Shown in pieces: positions 17,026-23,660 of a stretch of DNA of 28,571 nt. The position numbers and the translations under genes are program-made. Where the stretch lies: assembly GCA_016703785.1 (NCBI GenBank), contig JADJBM010000020.1, forward strand, positions 1 through 28,571, written 5' to 3'. The notes below the pieces were generated by a model, which saw only the letters and a list, made by a program, of their open reading frames with translations, was not told where the DNA came from and ran no database searches. The stretch's first letter is position 1; each line of letters starts with the position of its first letter. The DNA comes from Betaproteobacteria bacterium (GTDB lineage: Bacteria > Pseudomonadota > Gammaproteobacteria > Burkholderiales > Rhodocyclaceae).

Positions 17026-17367
17026 TCAGGCGAAACGCATCCACTTGGGCCGCTCGGGGCCGTCCGGGAAGTACGAGAGGGGAATTTCAGGCTGCGGGTC
17101 GACCGCCATGCCGTCGCAGACGAAAGCCGGCATCGAGACGGCCGGCACGGCGGCGCAGCTGTGCGCCAGGTGGCAGTCGCCGCAGTCGGTGTGTACCTTG
17201 CCCGGCGTACCGTCGTCCTTCCCGGCCGGCTGCGTGTGCTTGTGGTCGTGGTGGCCGTAGTGCTGCGCGGCCGCGCCGGTCTCGTGCTGGCAATAGACAT
17301 TCACCGCCGCCCAGGTGAACTGGAGCGGCAGCATCAGCATCGTCAGCACGAGCAGAAGGCGTTTCAT
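17026..17367 (-). CDS. czcI: CzcI-like small exported His-rich protein
   Basis: This is a 113-residue exported protein resembling CzcI, a small periplasmic protein encoded just upstream of czcC in Czc determinants and implicated in regulation of the efflux genes. It has a signal peptide MKRLLLVLTMLMLPLQFTWA, followed by VYCQHETGAAAQHYGHHDHK, which matches the CzcI pattern of a Cys-His motif and an H-rich run. The pattern HTDCGDCHLAHSC follows (four Cys and three His), then a hydrophobic Pro-rich end. The start ATG overlaps the stop of the transglutaminase-like gene (ATGA at 17364-17367). The location directly before czcC supports the name. The Cys/His cluster makes metal binding likely. Confidence 0.82.
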   Translation of the reverse strand: MKRLLLVLTMLMLPLQFTWAAVNVYCQHETGAAAQHYGHHDHKHTQPAGKDDGTPGKVHTDCGDCHLAHSCAAVPAVSMPAFVCDGMAVDPQPEIPLSYFPDGPERPKWMRFA

Positions 17368-18116
17368 AAGCTTTGCATTGTATCCGCGGCCGGGGATTCG
17401 GGCAATCGTGTCTCGCCGCGGATGCGGGCGACGTTCCGGTTCATCCGCTGGCGCACGACATGCTGGAACAGCCAGCGCTTGAAGCCGCCCAGATTCGTAC
17501 CGTGGCGTGCGTAGAACTCGTCGGGACTGTCGAAGACGCCGAAATCGCGGTTGATGCCGTTTTTCTGGATATAGGTGTCGGTGCCCTGCCAGACGACCGG
17601 GGGGTTCTGCAAATCGGGCGTGGCGGCACCGAAGCCGCAGAACGCCCCTTCGTGGCCGGCGAAGCGCTGCTGCAACCGCTGCAGATACGGCTTGTCGAGG
17701 ATGAAGCCTTCCAGATTGATCCAGCGCCCGGCGAACGGGATATCCACCCAGCTGTGCACGATGCTGCGCGGCGCCAGCAGGTAGGCGATGCCGGTGACCG
17801 CGCCTTTCTGCAGCGCCTTGTCGATGGTGAAGCCATGCAGGCGGCAGGGAATACCACTGCCGCGCAGCAAGGCCATCAGCAGCGTGCCCTTGGTATTGCA
17901 CTGGCCGATGCCTTCCGCCAGCACCTGCGAGGCCGACAGGTCGTCGGAGCGGTTGTAGCCGAAGGGAATGGCGTCGCGCACGAAATCGTAGATCGCGCCG
18001 ATGCGCTCGAATTCCGGCAGTGCGCGCCAGCCCCGCTCGCGGATCAGCGCCTCCAGGCTCGGATGGCGGTAGTCGAGCAGTGCGGTCGGCTGCAGCAGCC
18101 GTTCTGTGTCAGTCAT
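17364..18116 (-). CDS. Transglutaminase-like (papain-fold) protein inside the cad-czc operon
   Basis: This 250-residue cytoplasmic protein has a transglutaminase-like core. The candidate nucleophile is C73 in GIGQCNTKGTLLMALLRGSG, the family environment for the catalytic Cys. The histidine is H121 in SIVHSWVDIPFAGRWINLEG. The usual third residue, Asp, appears as Glu (E136), which may alter activity. No signal peptide is seen, so it should act in the cytoplasm, unlike many bacterial members. Its start lies 8 bases inside the end of the P1B ATPase gene and its stop overlaps the czcI start as ATGA, so it is co-translated with the metal block. The substrate is unknown. Processing of a metallothionein-like or glutathione-type peptide is possible but unproven. 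Confidence 0.72.
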   Translation of the reverse strand: MTDTERLLQPTALLDYRHPSLEALIRERGWRALPEFERIGAIYDFVRDAIPFGYNRSDDLSASQVLAEGIGQCNTKGTLLMALLRGSGIPCRLHGFTIDKALQKGAVTGIAYLLAPRSIVHSWVDIPFAGRWINLEGFILDKPYLQRLQQRFAGHEGAFCGFGAATPDLQNPPVVWQGTDTYIQKNGINRDFGVFDSPDEFYARHGTNLGGFKRWLFQHVVRQRMNRNVARIRGETRLPESPAADTMQSL

Positions 18117-20241
18117 TTTTCCGCTCCGCTCTCAGCAGCCGCAGGCCGTTGCCGACCACCAGAAGGCTTGCCCCCATGTCGGCGAACACCGCCATCCACA
18201 GCGTCGCCTTGCCGGCCAGCGCCAGCGCGAAGAACACCGCCTTGATGCCGAGGGCGAGCGAAATGTTCTGCCACAACACCCGCGAAGTGCTCCGGCTGAG
18301 CGCGATGAAGCGCGGCAGCTTGCGCAAGTCGTCGTCCATCAGCGCCACGTCGGCGGTCTCGATGGCGGTGTCGGTGCCCGCCGCGCCCATGGCGAAGCCG
18401 ATCGACGCCCTGGCGAGCGCCGGCGCGTCGTTGATGCCGTCGCCCACCATGCCGACCGTGCCGTGGCGGGCAAGCAGGTCGTCAATGGCGGCGAGCTTGT
18501 CCTCGGGCAGCAGGTTGCCGCGGGCGTCGTCGATGCCGACCTGGTCGGCGATGGCGCGGGCGGTGGTCGGGTTGTCGCCGGTGAGCATCACCGAAACCAC
18601 GCCCAGCGCATGGAGATCGCGGATCGCCTCTGCGCTGTGGCCGCGCAGGGTGTCGGCCACGCCTAGCACGCAAAGCGGTTCCTGCTCCGTGGCGAGCACC
18701 ACCGCCGTCTTGCCCTCCCGCTCCAGGCGCTGCAGTACCGCTTCGACCTGCGGGCCGCAGATGGCGAGTTCCTCCACCAGGCGGTGGTTGCCGACGTAGT
18801 ACAGCCGGCCCGCCACCCGGCCCTGGGCGCCCCGGCCGGTCAGGGACTCGAAGGACGCGACGTCCAGCAGGGGTCGCGCGGGTTCCTGCCAGGCCGCGAC
18901 GATGGCGGCGGCGACCGGGTGCTCGGAATGCGCATCCACGCTGGCGGCCAGTTGCAGCAATTCATCGGGGGACTTGTCGACCAGCGGAACCACGTCGGTC
19001 AGCACCGGCCGTCCATGGGTCAGCGTGCCGGTCTTGTCGAGCGCGACGGCGCGGATGCGGCGGCCGTTTTCCAGATGCACGCCGCCCTTGACGAGGATGC
19101 CGTGGCGGGCCGCCGCCGCCAGGCCGCTCACCACCGTGACCGGCGTCGAGATCACCAGCGCGCAGGGGCAGGCGATGACCAGCATCACCAGCGCCTTGTA
19201 GAACCAGTCGAGGAAGGCGGCGCCGAAGAAGAGCGGCGGCAGCGTTGCCACCAAGAGGGCGAAGACCACCACCGCCGGCGTGTAGTAGCGGGCGAACTGG
19301 TCCACGAACCGCTGCGTCGGCGCGCGCTGTCCCTGCGCCTCCTGCACCGCGCGAATGATGCGGTCCAGGGTGGTGCTGCCCTTGTTGGCCGTCACGCGGA
19401 ACTCGAAGGCGCCGCGCTCGTTGACCGTGCCGGCGAACACGGGATCGCCCGGCGCCTTCTCCACCGGCATGCTCTCGCCGGTGATCGGCGCCTGGTTCAC
19501 CGCGCTGGCGCCGGCCGTCACCGTGCCGTCGAGGGGGATGCGCCCGCCCGGCTTGACGCGCACAAACTGGCCGACTCCGACCTCGGCGGCCGGGCGCTCG
19601 GCCCACTCCCCGCTGTCCAGCCGCACCGTCGCCGTCTCGGGAGCCATCGCCATCAGGCCGCGAATCGCGTTCCGGGCCCGTTCCAGCGAGAGCGTCTCGA
19701 TCAGTTCGGCCAGTGCGAACAGGAATATCACCACCGCCGCTTCCGGCCATTCTCCGATGGCCACGGCGCCGATGACGGCGACACTCATCAGGAAGTTGAT
19801 GTTGAGGGTGAAGGTCTTCAGCGCGATCCAGCCCTTCCGCAGCGTGCCGAGGCCGCCCGTCACGATCGAGATCAAGGCCAGCGCGATCACCGGCGCCGAG
19901 GCCTCCGCGGCGCCTGACCATGCGAGGATTTCCGCGCCGAGGGCGGCGATGCCCGAGACGGCCATGAGCGCCCAGGTTCTGGCGGGGATAGCCGGCGCAC
20001 CTTCCGCCTCGCTGCGGGCGCCGGGCTGCACCGACGGCGCCGGACCCGCCTGCATGCCGATCTCGCGCAGCGCGCCGAGGATGGGCTGCTCGTCGGGCAG
20101 CGTGTGGCCGACGGTGAGCCGCCGCTCCATCAGATTGAACGCCAGTTCGCCGACGCCCGGCACCGAGGCGAGGCGCTTGCGGATCAGCGCCTCCTCGGTC
20201 GGGCAATCCATGTTGCCGATGACGAATACCGCTTGCTTCAT
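18109..20241 (-). CDS. cadA: P1B-type Zn/Cd/Pb-translocating ATPase
   Basis: This 710-residue P-type ATPase exports divalent heavy metals from the cytoplasm. The N-terminal HMA-like domain carries MDCPTEE (C13), the variant with one Cys followed by Glu, instead of CxxC. Six to eight membrane spans follow. Other landmarks are TGES at 254-257, the transmembrane CPC at 358-360, the phosphorylated Asp in DKTGTLT (D402), SEHP at 439-442, TGDN at 554-557 and GDGINDAPAL from 600. K667 in the seventh span and D688 in FADMG match the Lys and Asp of the P1B-2 Zn/Cd/Pb group. No frameshift is present. It follows the Met-rich gene by 21 bases and overlaps the transglutaminase-like gene. Control from the MerR promoter at 20834-20864 is likely. 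Confidence 0.95.
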   Translation of the reverse strand: MKQAVFVIGNMDCPTEEALIRKRLASVPGVGELAFNLMERRLTVGHTLPDEQPILGALREIGMQAGPAPSVQPGARSEAEGAPAIPARTWALMAVSGIAALGAEILAWSGAAEASAPVIALALISIVTGGLGTLRKGWIALKTFTLNINFLMSVAVIGAVAIGEWPEAAVVIFLFALAELIETLSLERARNAIRGLMAMAPETATVRLDSGEWAERPAAEVGVGQFVRVKPGGRIPLDGTVTAGASAVNQAPITGESMPVEKAPGDPVFAGTVNERGAFEFRVTANKGSTTLDRIIRAVQEAQGQRAPTQRFVDQFARYYTPAVVVFALLVATLPPLFFGAAFLDWFYKALVMLVIACPCALVISTPVTVVSGLAAAARHGILVKGGVHLENGRRIRAVALDKTGTLTHGRPVLTDVVPLVDKSPDELLQLAASVDAHSEHPVAAAIVAAWQEPARPLLDVASFESLTGRGAQGRVAGRLYYVGNHRLVEELAICGPQVEAVLQRLEREGKTAVVLATEQEPLCVLGVADTLRGHSAEAIRDLHALGVVSVMLTGDNPTTARAIADQVGIDDARGNLLPEDKLAAIDDLLARHGTVGMVGDGINDAPALARASIGFAMGAAGTDTAIETADVALMDDDLRKLPRFIALSRSTSRVLWQNISLALGIKAVFFALALAGKATLWMAVFADMGASLLVVGNGLRLLRAERKND

Positions 20242-20262
20242 GAGATGTGTCTTTCCCGTGCG

Positions 20263-20775
20263 CTACTTCGTTTGCGGCGGCTGCCACATCCACTGCTGAT
20301 GCTGCATCATGTGATCCATCATCATCTGCTGCATCGGCATGTAGCGCTCCATCATGTACTGGCGCTGCCTGAGCTGCTCCGGCGGCATGCGGCGGTAGTC
20401 CCCCCACATCGGGCCGCCCATCATGTGGCCGCCCATGCCGCCCATGCCCATCATCGGGCCGCCGGCGCAGCAGCCCATCATGCCCGGCCCCCACATGCCC
20501 TGCATCAATTGCATGTTGCTCTGCATGGTTGCCCAGTGCTCCTGCAGCAGTTTCTGCCGCGCCTGCGGATCCTGCGTCTGGCGCAGCCTGTCCATCTGCT
20601 CCTGCATTCTTTTCATGTTCTCCTGCGCCTGCGCCATCTGTTTGTCGAACCCGGCGGTGTCGGGCGCGGCCTGCTTCGCTTTGCCGCCCGGGGCGGGCGG
20701 CGCGTCGGCGGCCAGGAGTAGCGGCGCGGGCATCGACAGCGCGGCAATCATTCCCATCGTAAGCAGTCGTTTCAT
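20263..20775 (-). CDS. Met-rich exported protein, first gene of the metal operon
   Basis: This is a 170-residue exported protein. It begins MKRLLTMGMIAALSMPAPLL and has a signal peptide ending near LLLAAD. The middle is a charged helix (FDKQMAQAQENMKRMQEQMD), likely a coiled coil. The second half is extremely Met-rich, with a Gly-Met stretch (GPMMGMGGMGGHMMGGPM), a CC pair in MMGCCAGG, and a tail with HMMQHQQWMW. Met, His and Cys clusters suit binding of soft or borderline metal ions in the periplasm; that function is inferred. The MerR-type promoter lies about 55 bases upstream. It precedes the ATPase gene by 21 bases. The family is unnamed to me; similar Met-rich proteins occur in copper and cadmium loci. 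Confidence 0.78.
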   Translation of the reverse strand: MKRLLTMGMIAALSMPAPLLLAADAPPAPGGKAKQAAPDTAGFDKQMAQAQENMKRMQEQMDRLRQTQDPQARQKLLQEHWATMQSNMQLMQGMWGPGMMGCCAGGPMMGMGGMGGHMMGGPMWGDYRRMPPEQLRQRQYMMERYMPMQQMMMDHMMQHQQWMWQPPQTK

Positions 20776-20833
20776 TTTCGCGCTCCTTTCCTTTCAAGGT
20801 GTCCGGTGCTCTGCCAACCGTGGCAGCAATGGA

Positions 20834-20864
20834 ATTGAAAACCCTGTAGCCGCTTCATGGTCAA
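20834..20864 (-). promoter_or_regulatory. MerR-family promoter with 19-bp spacer
   Basis: On the minus strand the -35 TTGACC (20859-20864) and the -10 TTCAAT (20834-20839) are separated by 19 bp, the lengthened spacer typical of MerR-type promoters. The spacer carries an imperfect dyad: ACCCTGTAG (20841-20849) against CTTCATGGT (20853-20861), 7 of 9 positions matching, as in CadR/PbrR operators. It drives the Met-rich gene and the metal block, and the divergent regulator begins at 20897. Function is inferred from the match to the well-known promoter design. Confidence 0.8.
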
Positions 20865-20896
20865 GGGGTATCATGCGAATCGGCAAAGGAGGCGTT

Positions 20897-21361
20897 ATGC
20901 GCATCGGGGAACTCGGACTGGCAACGGGCGTGGATATCGAAACCATCCGCTACTACGAGAAGTTGGGCCTGCTGCCGGCGCCGGCCCGCTCAGCCAACGG
21001 CTATCGCGCGTATGGCGCCGCGCACCTGGAGCGGCTGGCCTTTGTCCGGCACTGCCGGGCGCTCGACGTGCCGCTGGCCGAGATCAAGCGGCTGCTCGAT
21101 TTCGTCGCTCATCCGGATGCCGACTGCGGCGACATCAACCGGCTGATCGACGAGCATCTCGCGCGGACGCGGGCGCGGCTCAAGTCGATGCGTGCCCTGG
21201 AGAAGCAGCTGATTGCCTTGAGGAGGCGCTGCGAGGCGGGGCATGTTGCCGCAGACTGCGGCATCCTGCATGAACTCGTCGCCGCTGCGCATGGCGAGGC
21301 ATGTGCGTGCCATCCGGTGGCGAACAAGGTACGAGGTGTTGCGATTGGGAAAGCAGGGTAG
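20897..21361 (+). CDS. pbrR: MerR-family Cd/Pb-responsive regulator (PbrR/CadR type)
   Basis: This 154-residue MerR-family activator opens MRIGELGLATGVDIETIRYYEKLGLLPAP, the MerR winged helix. The dimer helix follows at about 80-110. The metal cysteines are C77, C112 and C121; the 35- and 9-residue spacings fit PbrR better than CadR. The end ACACHP adds extra Cys and His, as in CadR tails. ATG 20897 has AAAGGAGG four bases upstream. An in-frame ATG at 20873 would add MRIGKGGV, and the two starts share the run ATGCG-ATCGG, but the Shine-Dalgarno favours 20897. It is transcribed divergently from the metal operon and should untwist the promoter at 20834-20864 when it binds Cd or Pb. The choice of pbrR over cadR is tentative. 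Confidence 0.9.
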   Translation: MRIGELGLATGVDIETIRYYEKLGLLPAPARSANGYRAYGAAHLERLAFVRHCRALDVPLAEIKRLLDFVAHPDADCGDINRLIDEHLARTRARLKSMRALEKQLIALRRRCEAGHVAADCGILHELVAAAHGEACACHPVANKVRGVAIGKAG

Positions 21362-21377
21362 CGATGTTCGGCAAGCG

Positions 21378-21821
21378 TCATCCGAACTTGCCACTTCCCC
21401 CAATCGCCCGAATCGTAATCAGCAGCTGCACGTACCCATCCTTCGTCACGCTCGCCGGTAGCTCGATGGAGCGCAGCGCCTTCCATTCCTCCGGCGTTAT
21501 GTGCAGGGCGTCGGCCAGCGACTTGTCGCCGGCGAGTTCGCGCAGGCCGCGCGGCGATTTCTTGTCGGCAATGATCTTGCGCGCAGGGTGGCCGGCCTCG
21601 TAATCGAGGCGCGCGATGTTGACCGCATCGCCGATCATGGCGGAGACGGTGACGCCGAGCGCTTCGGCGATGGCGAGCAGCTTCTCGTTGGAGATGCCCT
21701 TGGTGCCGCTCTCCAGGCGCGAAATGTGCGTCTGGCCGAGGCCGACGAGCTTGCCCAGGGCCGACTGGGACAGGCCCTTGCGCTCGCGCAATTCCTTTAG
21801 GTGAGGGGCCAGTTTATCCAT
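21378..21821 (-). CDS. XRE-family regulator, CI-like position
   Basis: This 147-residue protein has an N-terminal XRE/Cro-type HTH: LKELRERKGLSQSALGKLVG, then GQTHISRLESGTKGISNEKL and LLAIAEALGVTVSAMIG. The C-terminal 80 residues (PARKIIADKKSPRGLRELAG, then DALHITPEEWKALRSIELPA) show no LexA/CI peptidase motif, so it is not a RecA-cleaved repressor by sequence. It is divergent from the small XRE gene at 21970, as in phage immunity regions, and convergent with the MerR gene with a 16-base gap. A good promoter lies at 21859-21887. It probably represses the downstream operon; whether it is host or element encoded cannot be told from sequence alone. Confidence 0.85.
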   Translation of the reverse strand: MDKLAPHLKELRERKGLSQSALGKLVGLGQTHISRLESGTKGISNEKLLAIAEALGVTVSAMIGDAVNIARLDYEAGHPARKIIADKKSPRGLRELAGDKSLADALHITPEEWKALRSIELPASVTKDGYVQLLITIRAIGGSGKFG

Positions 21822-21858
21822 ATGTCAAATATCTGTAATCCCACATAATTTCCGGGTC

Positions 21859-21887
21859 ATTATAGACCGTGAGTCATACACTATGAA
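21859..21887 (-). promoter_or_regulatory. Sigma70-type promoter of the CI-like XRE gene
   Basis: On the minus strand TTCATA (21882-21887) and TATAAT (21859-21864) are spaced by 17 bp, with a perfect -10. The -10 is flanked by GGTC and GACC (21855-21858 and 21865-21868), a small dyad that could be an autoregulatory site. The distance to the gene start at 21821 is about 38 bases. Inferred from consensus. Confidence 0.65.
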
Positions 21888-21906
21888 TAAAAGACATTTA
21901 TTGGTC

Positions 21907-21935
21907 TTGATACATGGCTTTTGGGCATGTATCAT
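21907..21935 (+). promoter_or_regulatory. Promoter buried in a perfect operator dyad
   Basis: TTGATA (21907-21912) and TATCAT (21930-21935), spaced by 17 bp, make a strong sigma70 promoter pointing into the operon. The same bases form a perfect inverted repeat, TGATACATG (21908-21916), N9, CATGTATCA (21926-21934). A dimer bound here would cover both promoter boxes, the standard repressor arrangement. The two XRE proteins flanking it are the obvious candidates. The half-site core also appears in the dyad at 5608-5636. Confidence 0.75.
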
Positions 21936-21969
21936 GCCTGCCAGTCATTAAGGAGCGCCGCCATGCCCT

Positions 21970-22188
21970 ATGAGGATCCGTGACATCCGCAAGAACCTTC
22001 GCATCACCCAGGCCGAGCTGGGCAGCCGCATCGGCTTGCCGCAAAGCGAAATCAGCCGCATCGAATGCGGCCATCGCACCCTGAGCGTTCCCCGCCTCTA
22101 CAGCATCGCCGCCGCGCTGGCGGTCCATCCCGCCGCGCTGCTCGATGAACCCCCGCCCGCGTCTCCGCCGGAGAGGCTGGCGGCGTGA
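21970..22188 (+). CDS. Small XRE regulator, Cro-like
   Basis: This 72-residue protein is essentially one XRE helix-turn-helix: IRDIRKNLRITQAELGSRIG, then PQSEISRIECGHRTLSVPRL and LYSIAAALAVHPAALLD. It begins the plus-strand operon. ATG 21970 lies 14 bases after AAGGAG (21950-21955), too far for ideal initiation. ATG 21963 is seven bases away, but in the current sequence it encodes only MPYEDP and a stop. Removing one G from the GAGGA at 21972-21976 would join them as MPYEIRDIRKNL. So either a short leader peptide precedes the gene or there is a one-base indel at the start. The stop overlaps the next gene as GTGA. It lies just downstream of the operator at 21908-21934. Confidence 0.82.
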   Translation: MRIRDIRKNLRITQAELGSRIGLPQSEISRIECGHRTLSVPRLYSIAAALAVHPAALLDEPPPASPPERLAA

Positions 22189-23024
22189 ATCCCCGCCTGA
22201 TGACCGCCATCATGACCGGACGTCTCTCGCACCGCGAGGCGCGCGTGATGCTGGCCGTTGCCGCGGGCGCCTGGAGCGCCGGCAGCGCGGCGAAGGCGAC
22301 CGGCCTCGACCGCGCCCACTGCACGCGCACCATCCGCACGCTGGCTGCCGCCGGCTGGCTGCGCCGCGATGAATCCGGCCGCGCCGTGCCTGTGGACAAC
22401 CCGCAGCCGCTGGTGCCGGAAGAACACCACCTGATGGTGCCGCAAGAGCAGCAGGGGGGTGCCGATTTGGCGTCACCCCCGGTGCCGCAGAAGCACCACC
22501 CCGCTGCCGAAAGAGCACCCGGTGCCGAAGCAGCACCAGCGCCGGAAGCCGCGCCGGTGGCCGAATCCGGCGGCATGGTGCCGCAGGAGCACCAGCCCCT
22601 CGCGCGCGCACGCGCGAGTGGTGGTTGTAGTTCTTCAACTACTACTACAACAGAACCCGACGCGCTCGTCTTCCCGCACGGCTTCACGCCGGCGCAGGAA
22701 ACTGCCGCCCGCCGGACGCTTGCGTGCGCCAACGGCTGCGCCCAGGCGCTGCTCGACGAGCTGGCCGGGCGCATGGCACTGCGGCCCGTCGCCAACCCGC
22801 TGGCCTACCTGCGCCGCCTGGCCGAGTGCGCCGCGCGCGGCGAATTCCATCCCGAGGCGGGCATTGCCGTGGCCGAGGCGCGCCGGCGCGAGAAGGCGCA
22901 TCGGCTGCGCAGAAAGGAGACCGAGGATGCAGTTGCACGCGACATCGCCAAACGCCCACCCCCGCCGGGCGCGCTCGATGCGATCCGCCGCGCGGCGCGA
23001 ACGGGCCGCGGCGCCGCGGAATGA
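22185..23024 (+). CDS. Lambda-O-like phage replication initiator with intragenic origin
   Basis: This 279-residue protein starts at GTG 22185, overlapping the XRE gene as GTGA. Residues 1-70 form a winged helix-turn-helix (SHREARVMLAVAAGAWSAGS, then KATGLDRAHCTRTIRTLAAA and GWLRRDESGRAVPV). Residues 76-137 are a low-complexity linker with repeated VP-(Q/E)-E/K-(H/Q)-(H/Q), produced by dyad iterons in the DNA. The C-terminal part (FTPAQETAARRTLACANGC, then NPLAYLRRLAECAARGEFHP) resembles phage replication-protein tails of the NPxxYLxxL type. The order HTH, repeat-bearing linker and C-terminal domain is that of lambda O, whose gene contains the origin. The similarity is in architecture; homology to O is not shown. 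The next gene starts inside its 3' end. Confidence 0.7.
   Translation: MNPRLMTAIMTGRLSHREARVMLAVAAGAWSAGSAAKATGLDRAHCTRTIRTLAAAGWLRRDESGRAVPVDNPQPLVPEEHHLMVPQEQQGGADLASPPVPQKHHPAAERAPGAEAAPAPEAAPVAESGGMVPQEHQPLARARASGGCSSSTTTTTEPDALVFPHGFTPAQETAARRTLACANGCAQALLDELAGRMALRPVANPLAYLRRLAECAARGEFHPEAGIAVAEARRREKAHRLRRKETEDAVARDIAKRPPPPGALDAIRRAARTGRGAAE
22412..22593 (+). repeat. Six 17-bp dyad iterons GGTGC-N7-GCACC
   Basis: Units start at 22412, 22436, 22481, 22503, 22521 and 22577. Those at 22481, 22521 and 22577 have perfect GGTGC-N7-GCACC arms; the other three differ by one base. The spacers follow a consensus near CG-N-A-R-R-N. Steps are mostly 18-24 bases, about two helical turns, with a degenerate unit near 22539 in the one larger gap. 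A further symmetrical run, GGGGGTG-N12-CACCCCC (22455-22480), lies between units. The array is inside the presumed initiator gene, so the initiator protein is the likely ligand. Confidence 0.85.
22599..22651. other. Candidate origin hairpins and A/T-rich island beside the iterons
   Basis: Directly after the last iteron are two perfect inverted repeats: CTCGCGCG-CGCA-CGCGCGAG (22599-22618) and GTTGTAGT-N12-ACTACAAC (22624-22651). The second lies in a locally A/T-rich patch within a very GC-rich gene, a plausible unwinding element. The order iterons, hairpin, A/T-rich island is that expected of an iteron origin. Replication activity is inferred. Confidence 0.6.
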
Positions 23025-23367
23025 GCACGCCGAGCAGGTTGCGCTGATGGCCTGGGCGCGCCTGCACGAACACCGGATGCCCGCGCTGGCGCTGCTCTTC
23101 GCCATCCCCAACGGCGGTCGGCGCGACGCCGTGACGGGCGCGCGGCTGAAGGCCGAGGGCGTGCGCGCCGGCGTGCCGGATCTCTTCCTGCCGGTGGCGA
23201 GGCGCGGCTTCCACGGCCTCTTCATCGAGCTGAAGGCGCCTGGCGGTGCCGCTTCGCCGGAGCAGCGCGGCTGGATCGCGCGGCTGCGGCAGGCGGGCTA
23301 CTCGGCAGAGGTGTGCTGCGGCTGGGAGGCCGCGGCATTGACATTGACCCACTACCTGGAGGATTGA
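22927..23367 (+). CDS. VRR-NUC domain nuclease
   Basis: This 146-residue protein starts at ATG 22927 with AAGGAG seven bases upstream, inside the end of the initiator gene. It has the VRR-NUC/PD-(D/E)xK core: EHAEQVALMAWARLH (E33, E36), AIPNGGRRDAVTGARLKAEG, GVPDLFLP (D85) and LFIELKAPGG (E101, K103), then a helix and a short strand (QAGYSAEVCCGWEAA). These nucleases are common in phage early regions and are related to the FAN1 nuclease and to Holliday-junction-like enzymes. Placement straight after the initiator suggests resolution or processing of replication intermediates. The sequence supports catalytic competence; the substrate is unknown. Confidence 0.9.
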   Translation: MQLHATSPNAHPRRARSMRSAARRERAAAPRNEHAEQVALMAWARLHEHRMPALALLFAIPNGGRRDAVTGARLKAEGVRAGVPDLFLPVARRGFHGLFIELKAPGGAASPEQRGWIARLRQAGYSAEVCCGWEAAALTLTHYLED

Positions 23368-23369
23368 CC

Positions 23370-23660
23370 ATGACCGACCTATCAATGCTTGCCCGCCCGG
23401 CTGCCGCTGGCGGCGCCGTCCCGCCGGGACTGACTTTCGGCGGCGCAGTGCCGGTGGCCGACTTCACCGCCGTCATCAAGCGCATCACCACCACCGACGA
23501 GTCGAAGCTGCAGCTCGTGCTCGAGTCCGCCGGCCTCGACGCGGCGGCCATCGCCCAGGTGCAGCGCATGCTCGAGCTGCAGCGCGGCACCGTGCTGCTG
23601 ACGCTCGCCTCGGCCCAGGGCGGCCTGTTCGATGAAGTTCCTTCGCCTCAAGCGTCATAG
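23370..23660 (+). CDS. Unrecognised 96-residue protein between nuclease and ATPase
   Basis: This 96-residue protein has no family I recognise. It starts at ATG 23370, two bases after the nuclease stop, with GGAGG upstream, and its 3' end overlaps the ATPase start by 29 bases. The N-terminus (MTDLSMLARPAAAGGAVPPG) is Ala/Gly/Pro-rich and probably unstructured. The rest is helical (VADFTAVIKRITTTDESKLQ, then LQLVLESAGLDAAAIAQVQR and MLELQRGTVLLTLASAQGGL). There is no membrane span, signal peptide or cysteine. Its fixed place in a tight operon suggests a partner of the neighbouring ATPase; this is inference. Confidence 0.72.
   Translation: MTDLSMLARPAAAGGAVPPGLTFGGAVPVADFTAVIKRITTTDESKLQLVLESAGLDAAAIAQVQRMLELQRGTVLLTLASAQGGLFDEVPSPQAS

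Noticed and set aside
18784..19917. A 377-residue open frame on the + strand
   Set aside because: It is the antisense shadow of the P1B ATPase gene, rich in His, Arg and Gly with no family signature. Long antisense frames are common at this GC.
22412..22593. A CRISPR array
   Set aside because: The repeats are short imperfect dyads within a coding frame, with irregular short spacing and no unique spacers.
22459..22926. A longer N-terminus for the VRR-NUC protein
   Set aside because: It would overlap the initiator gene almost entirely and has no ribosome site, whereas ATG 22927 has AAGGAG at the right distance.
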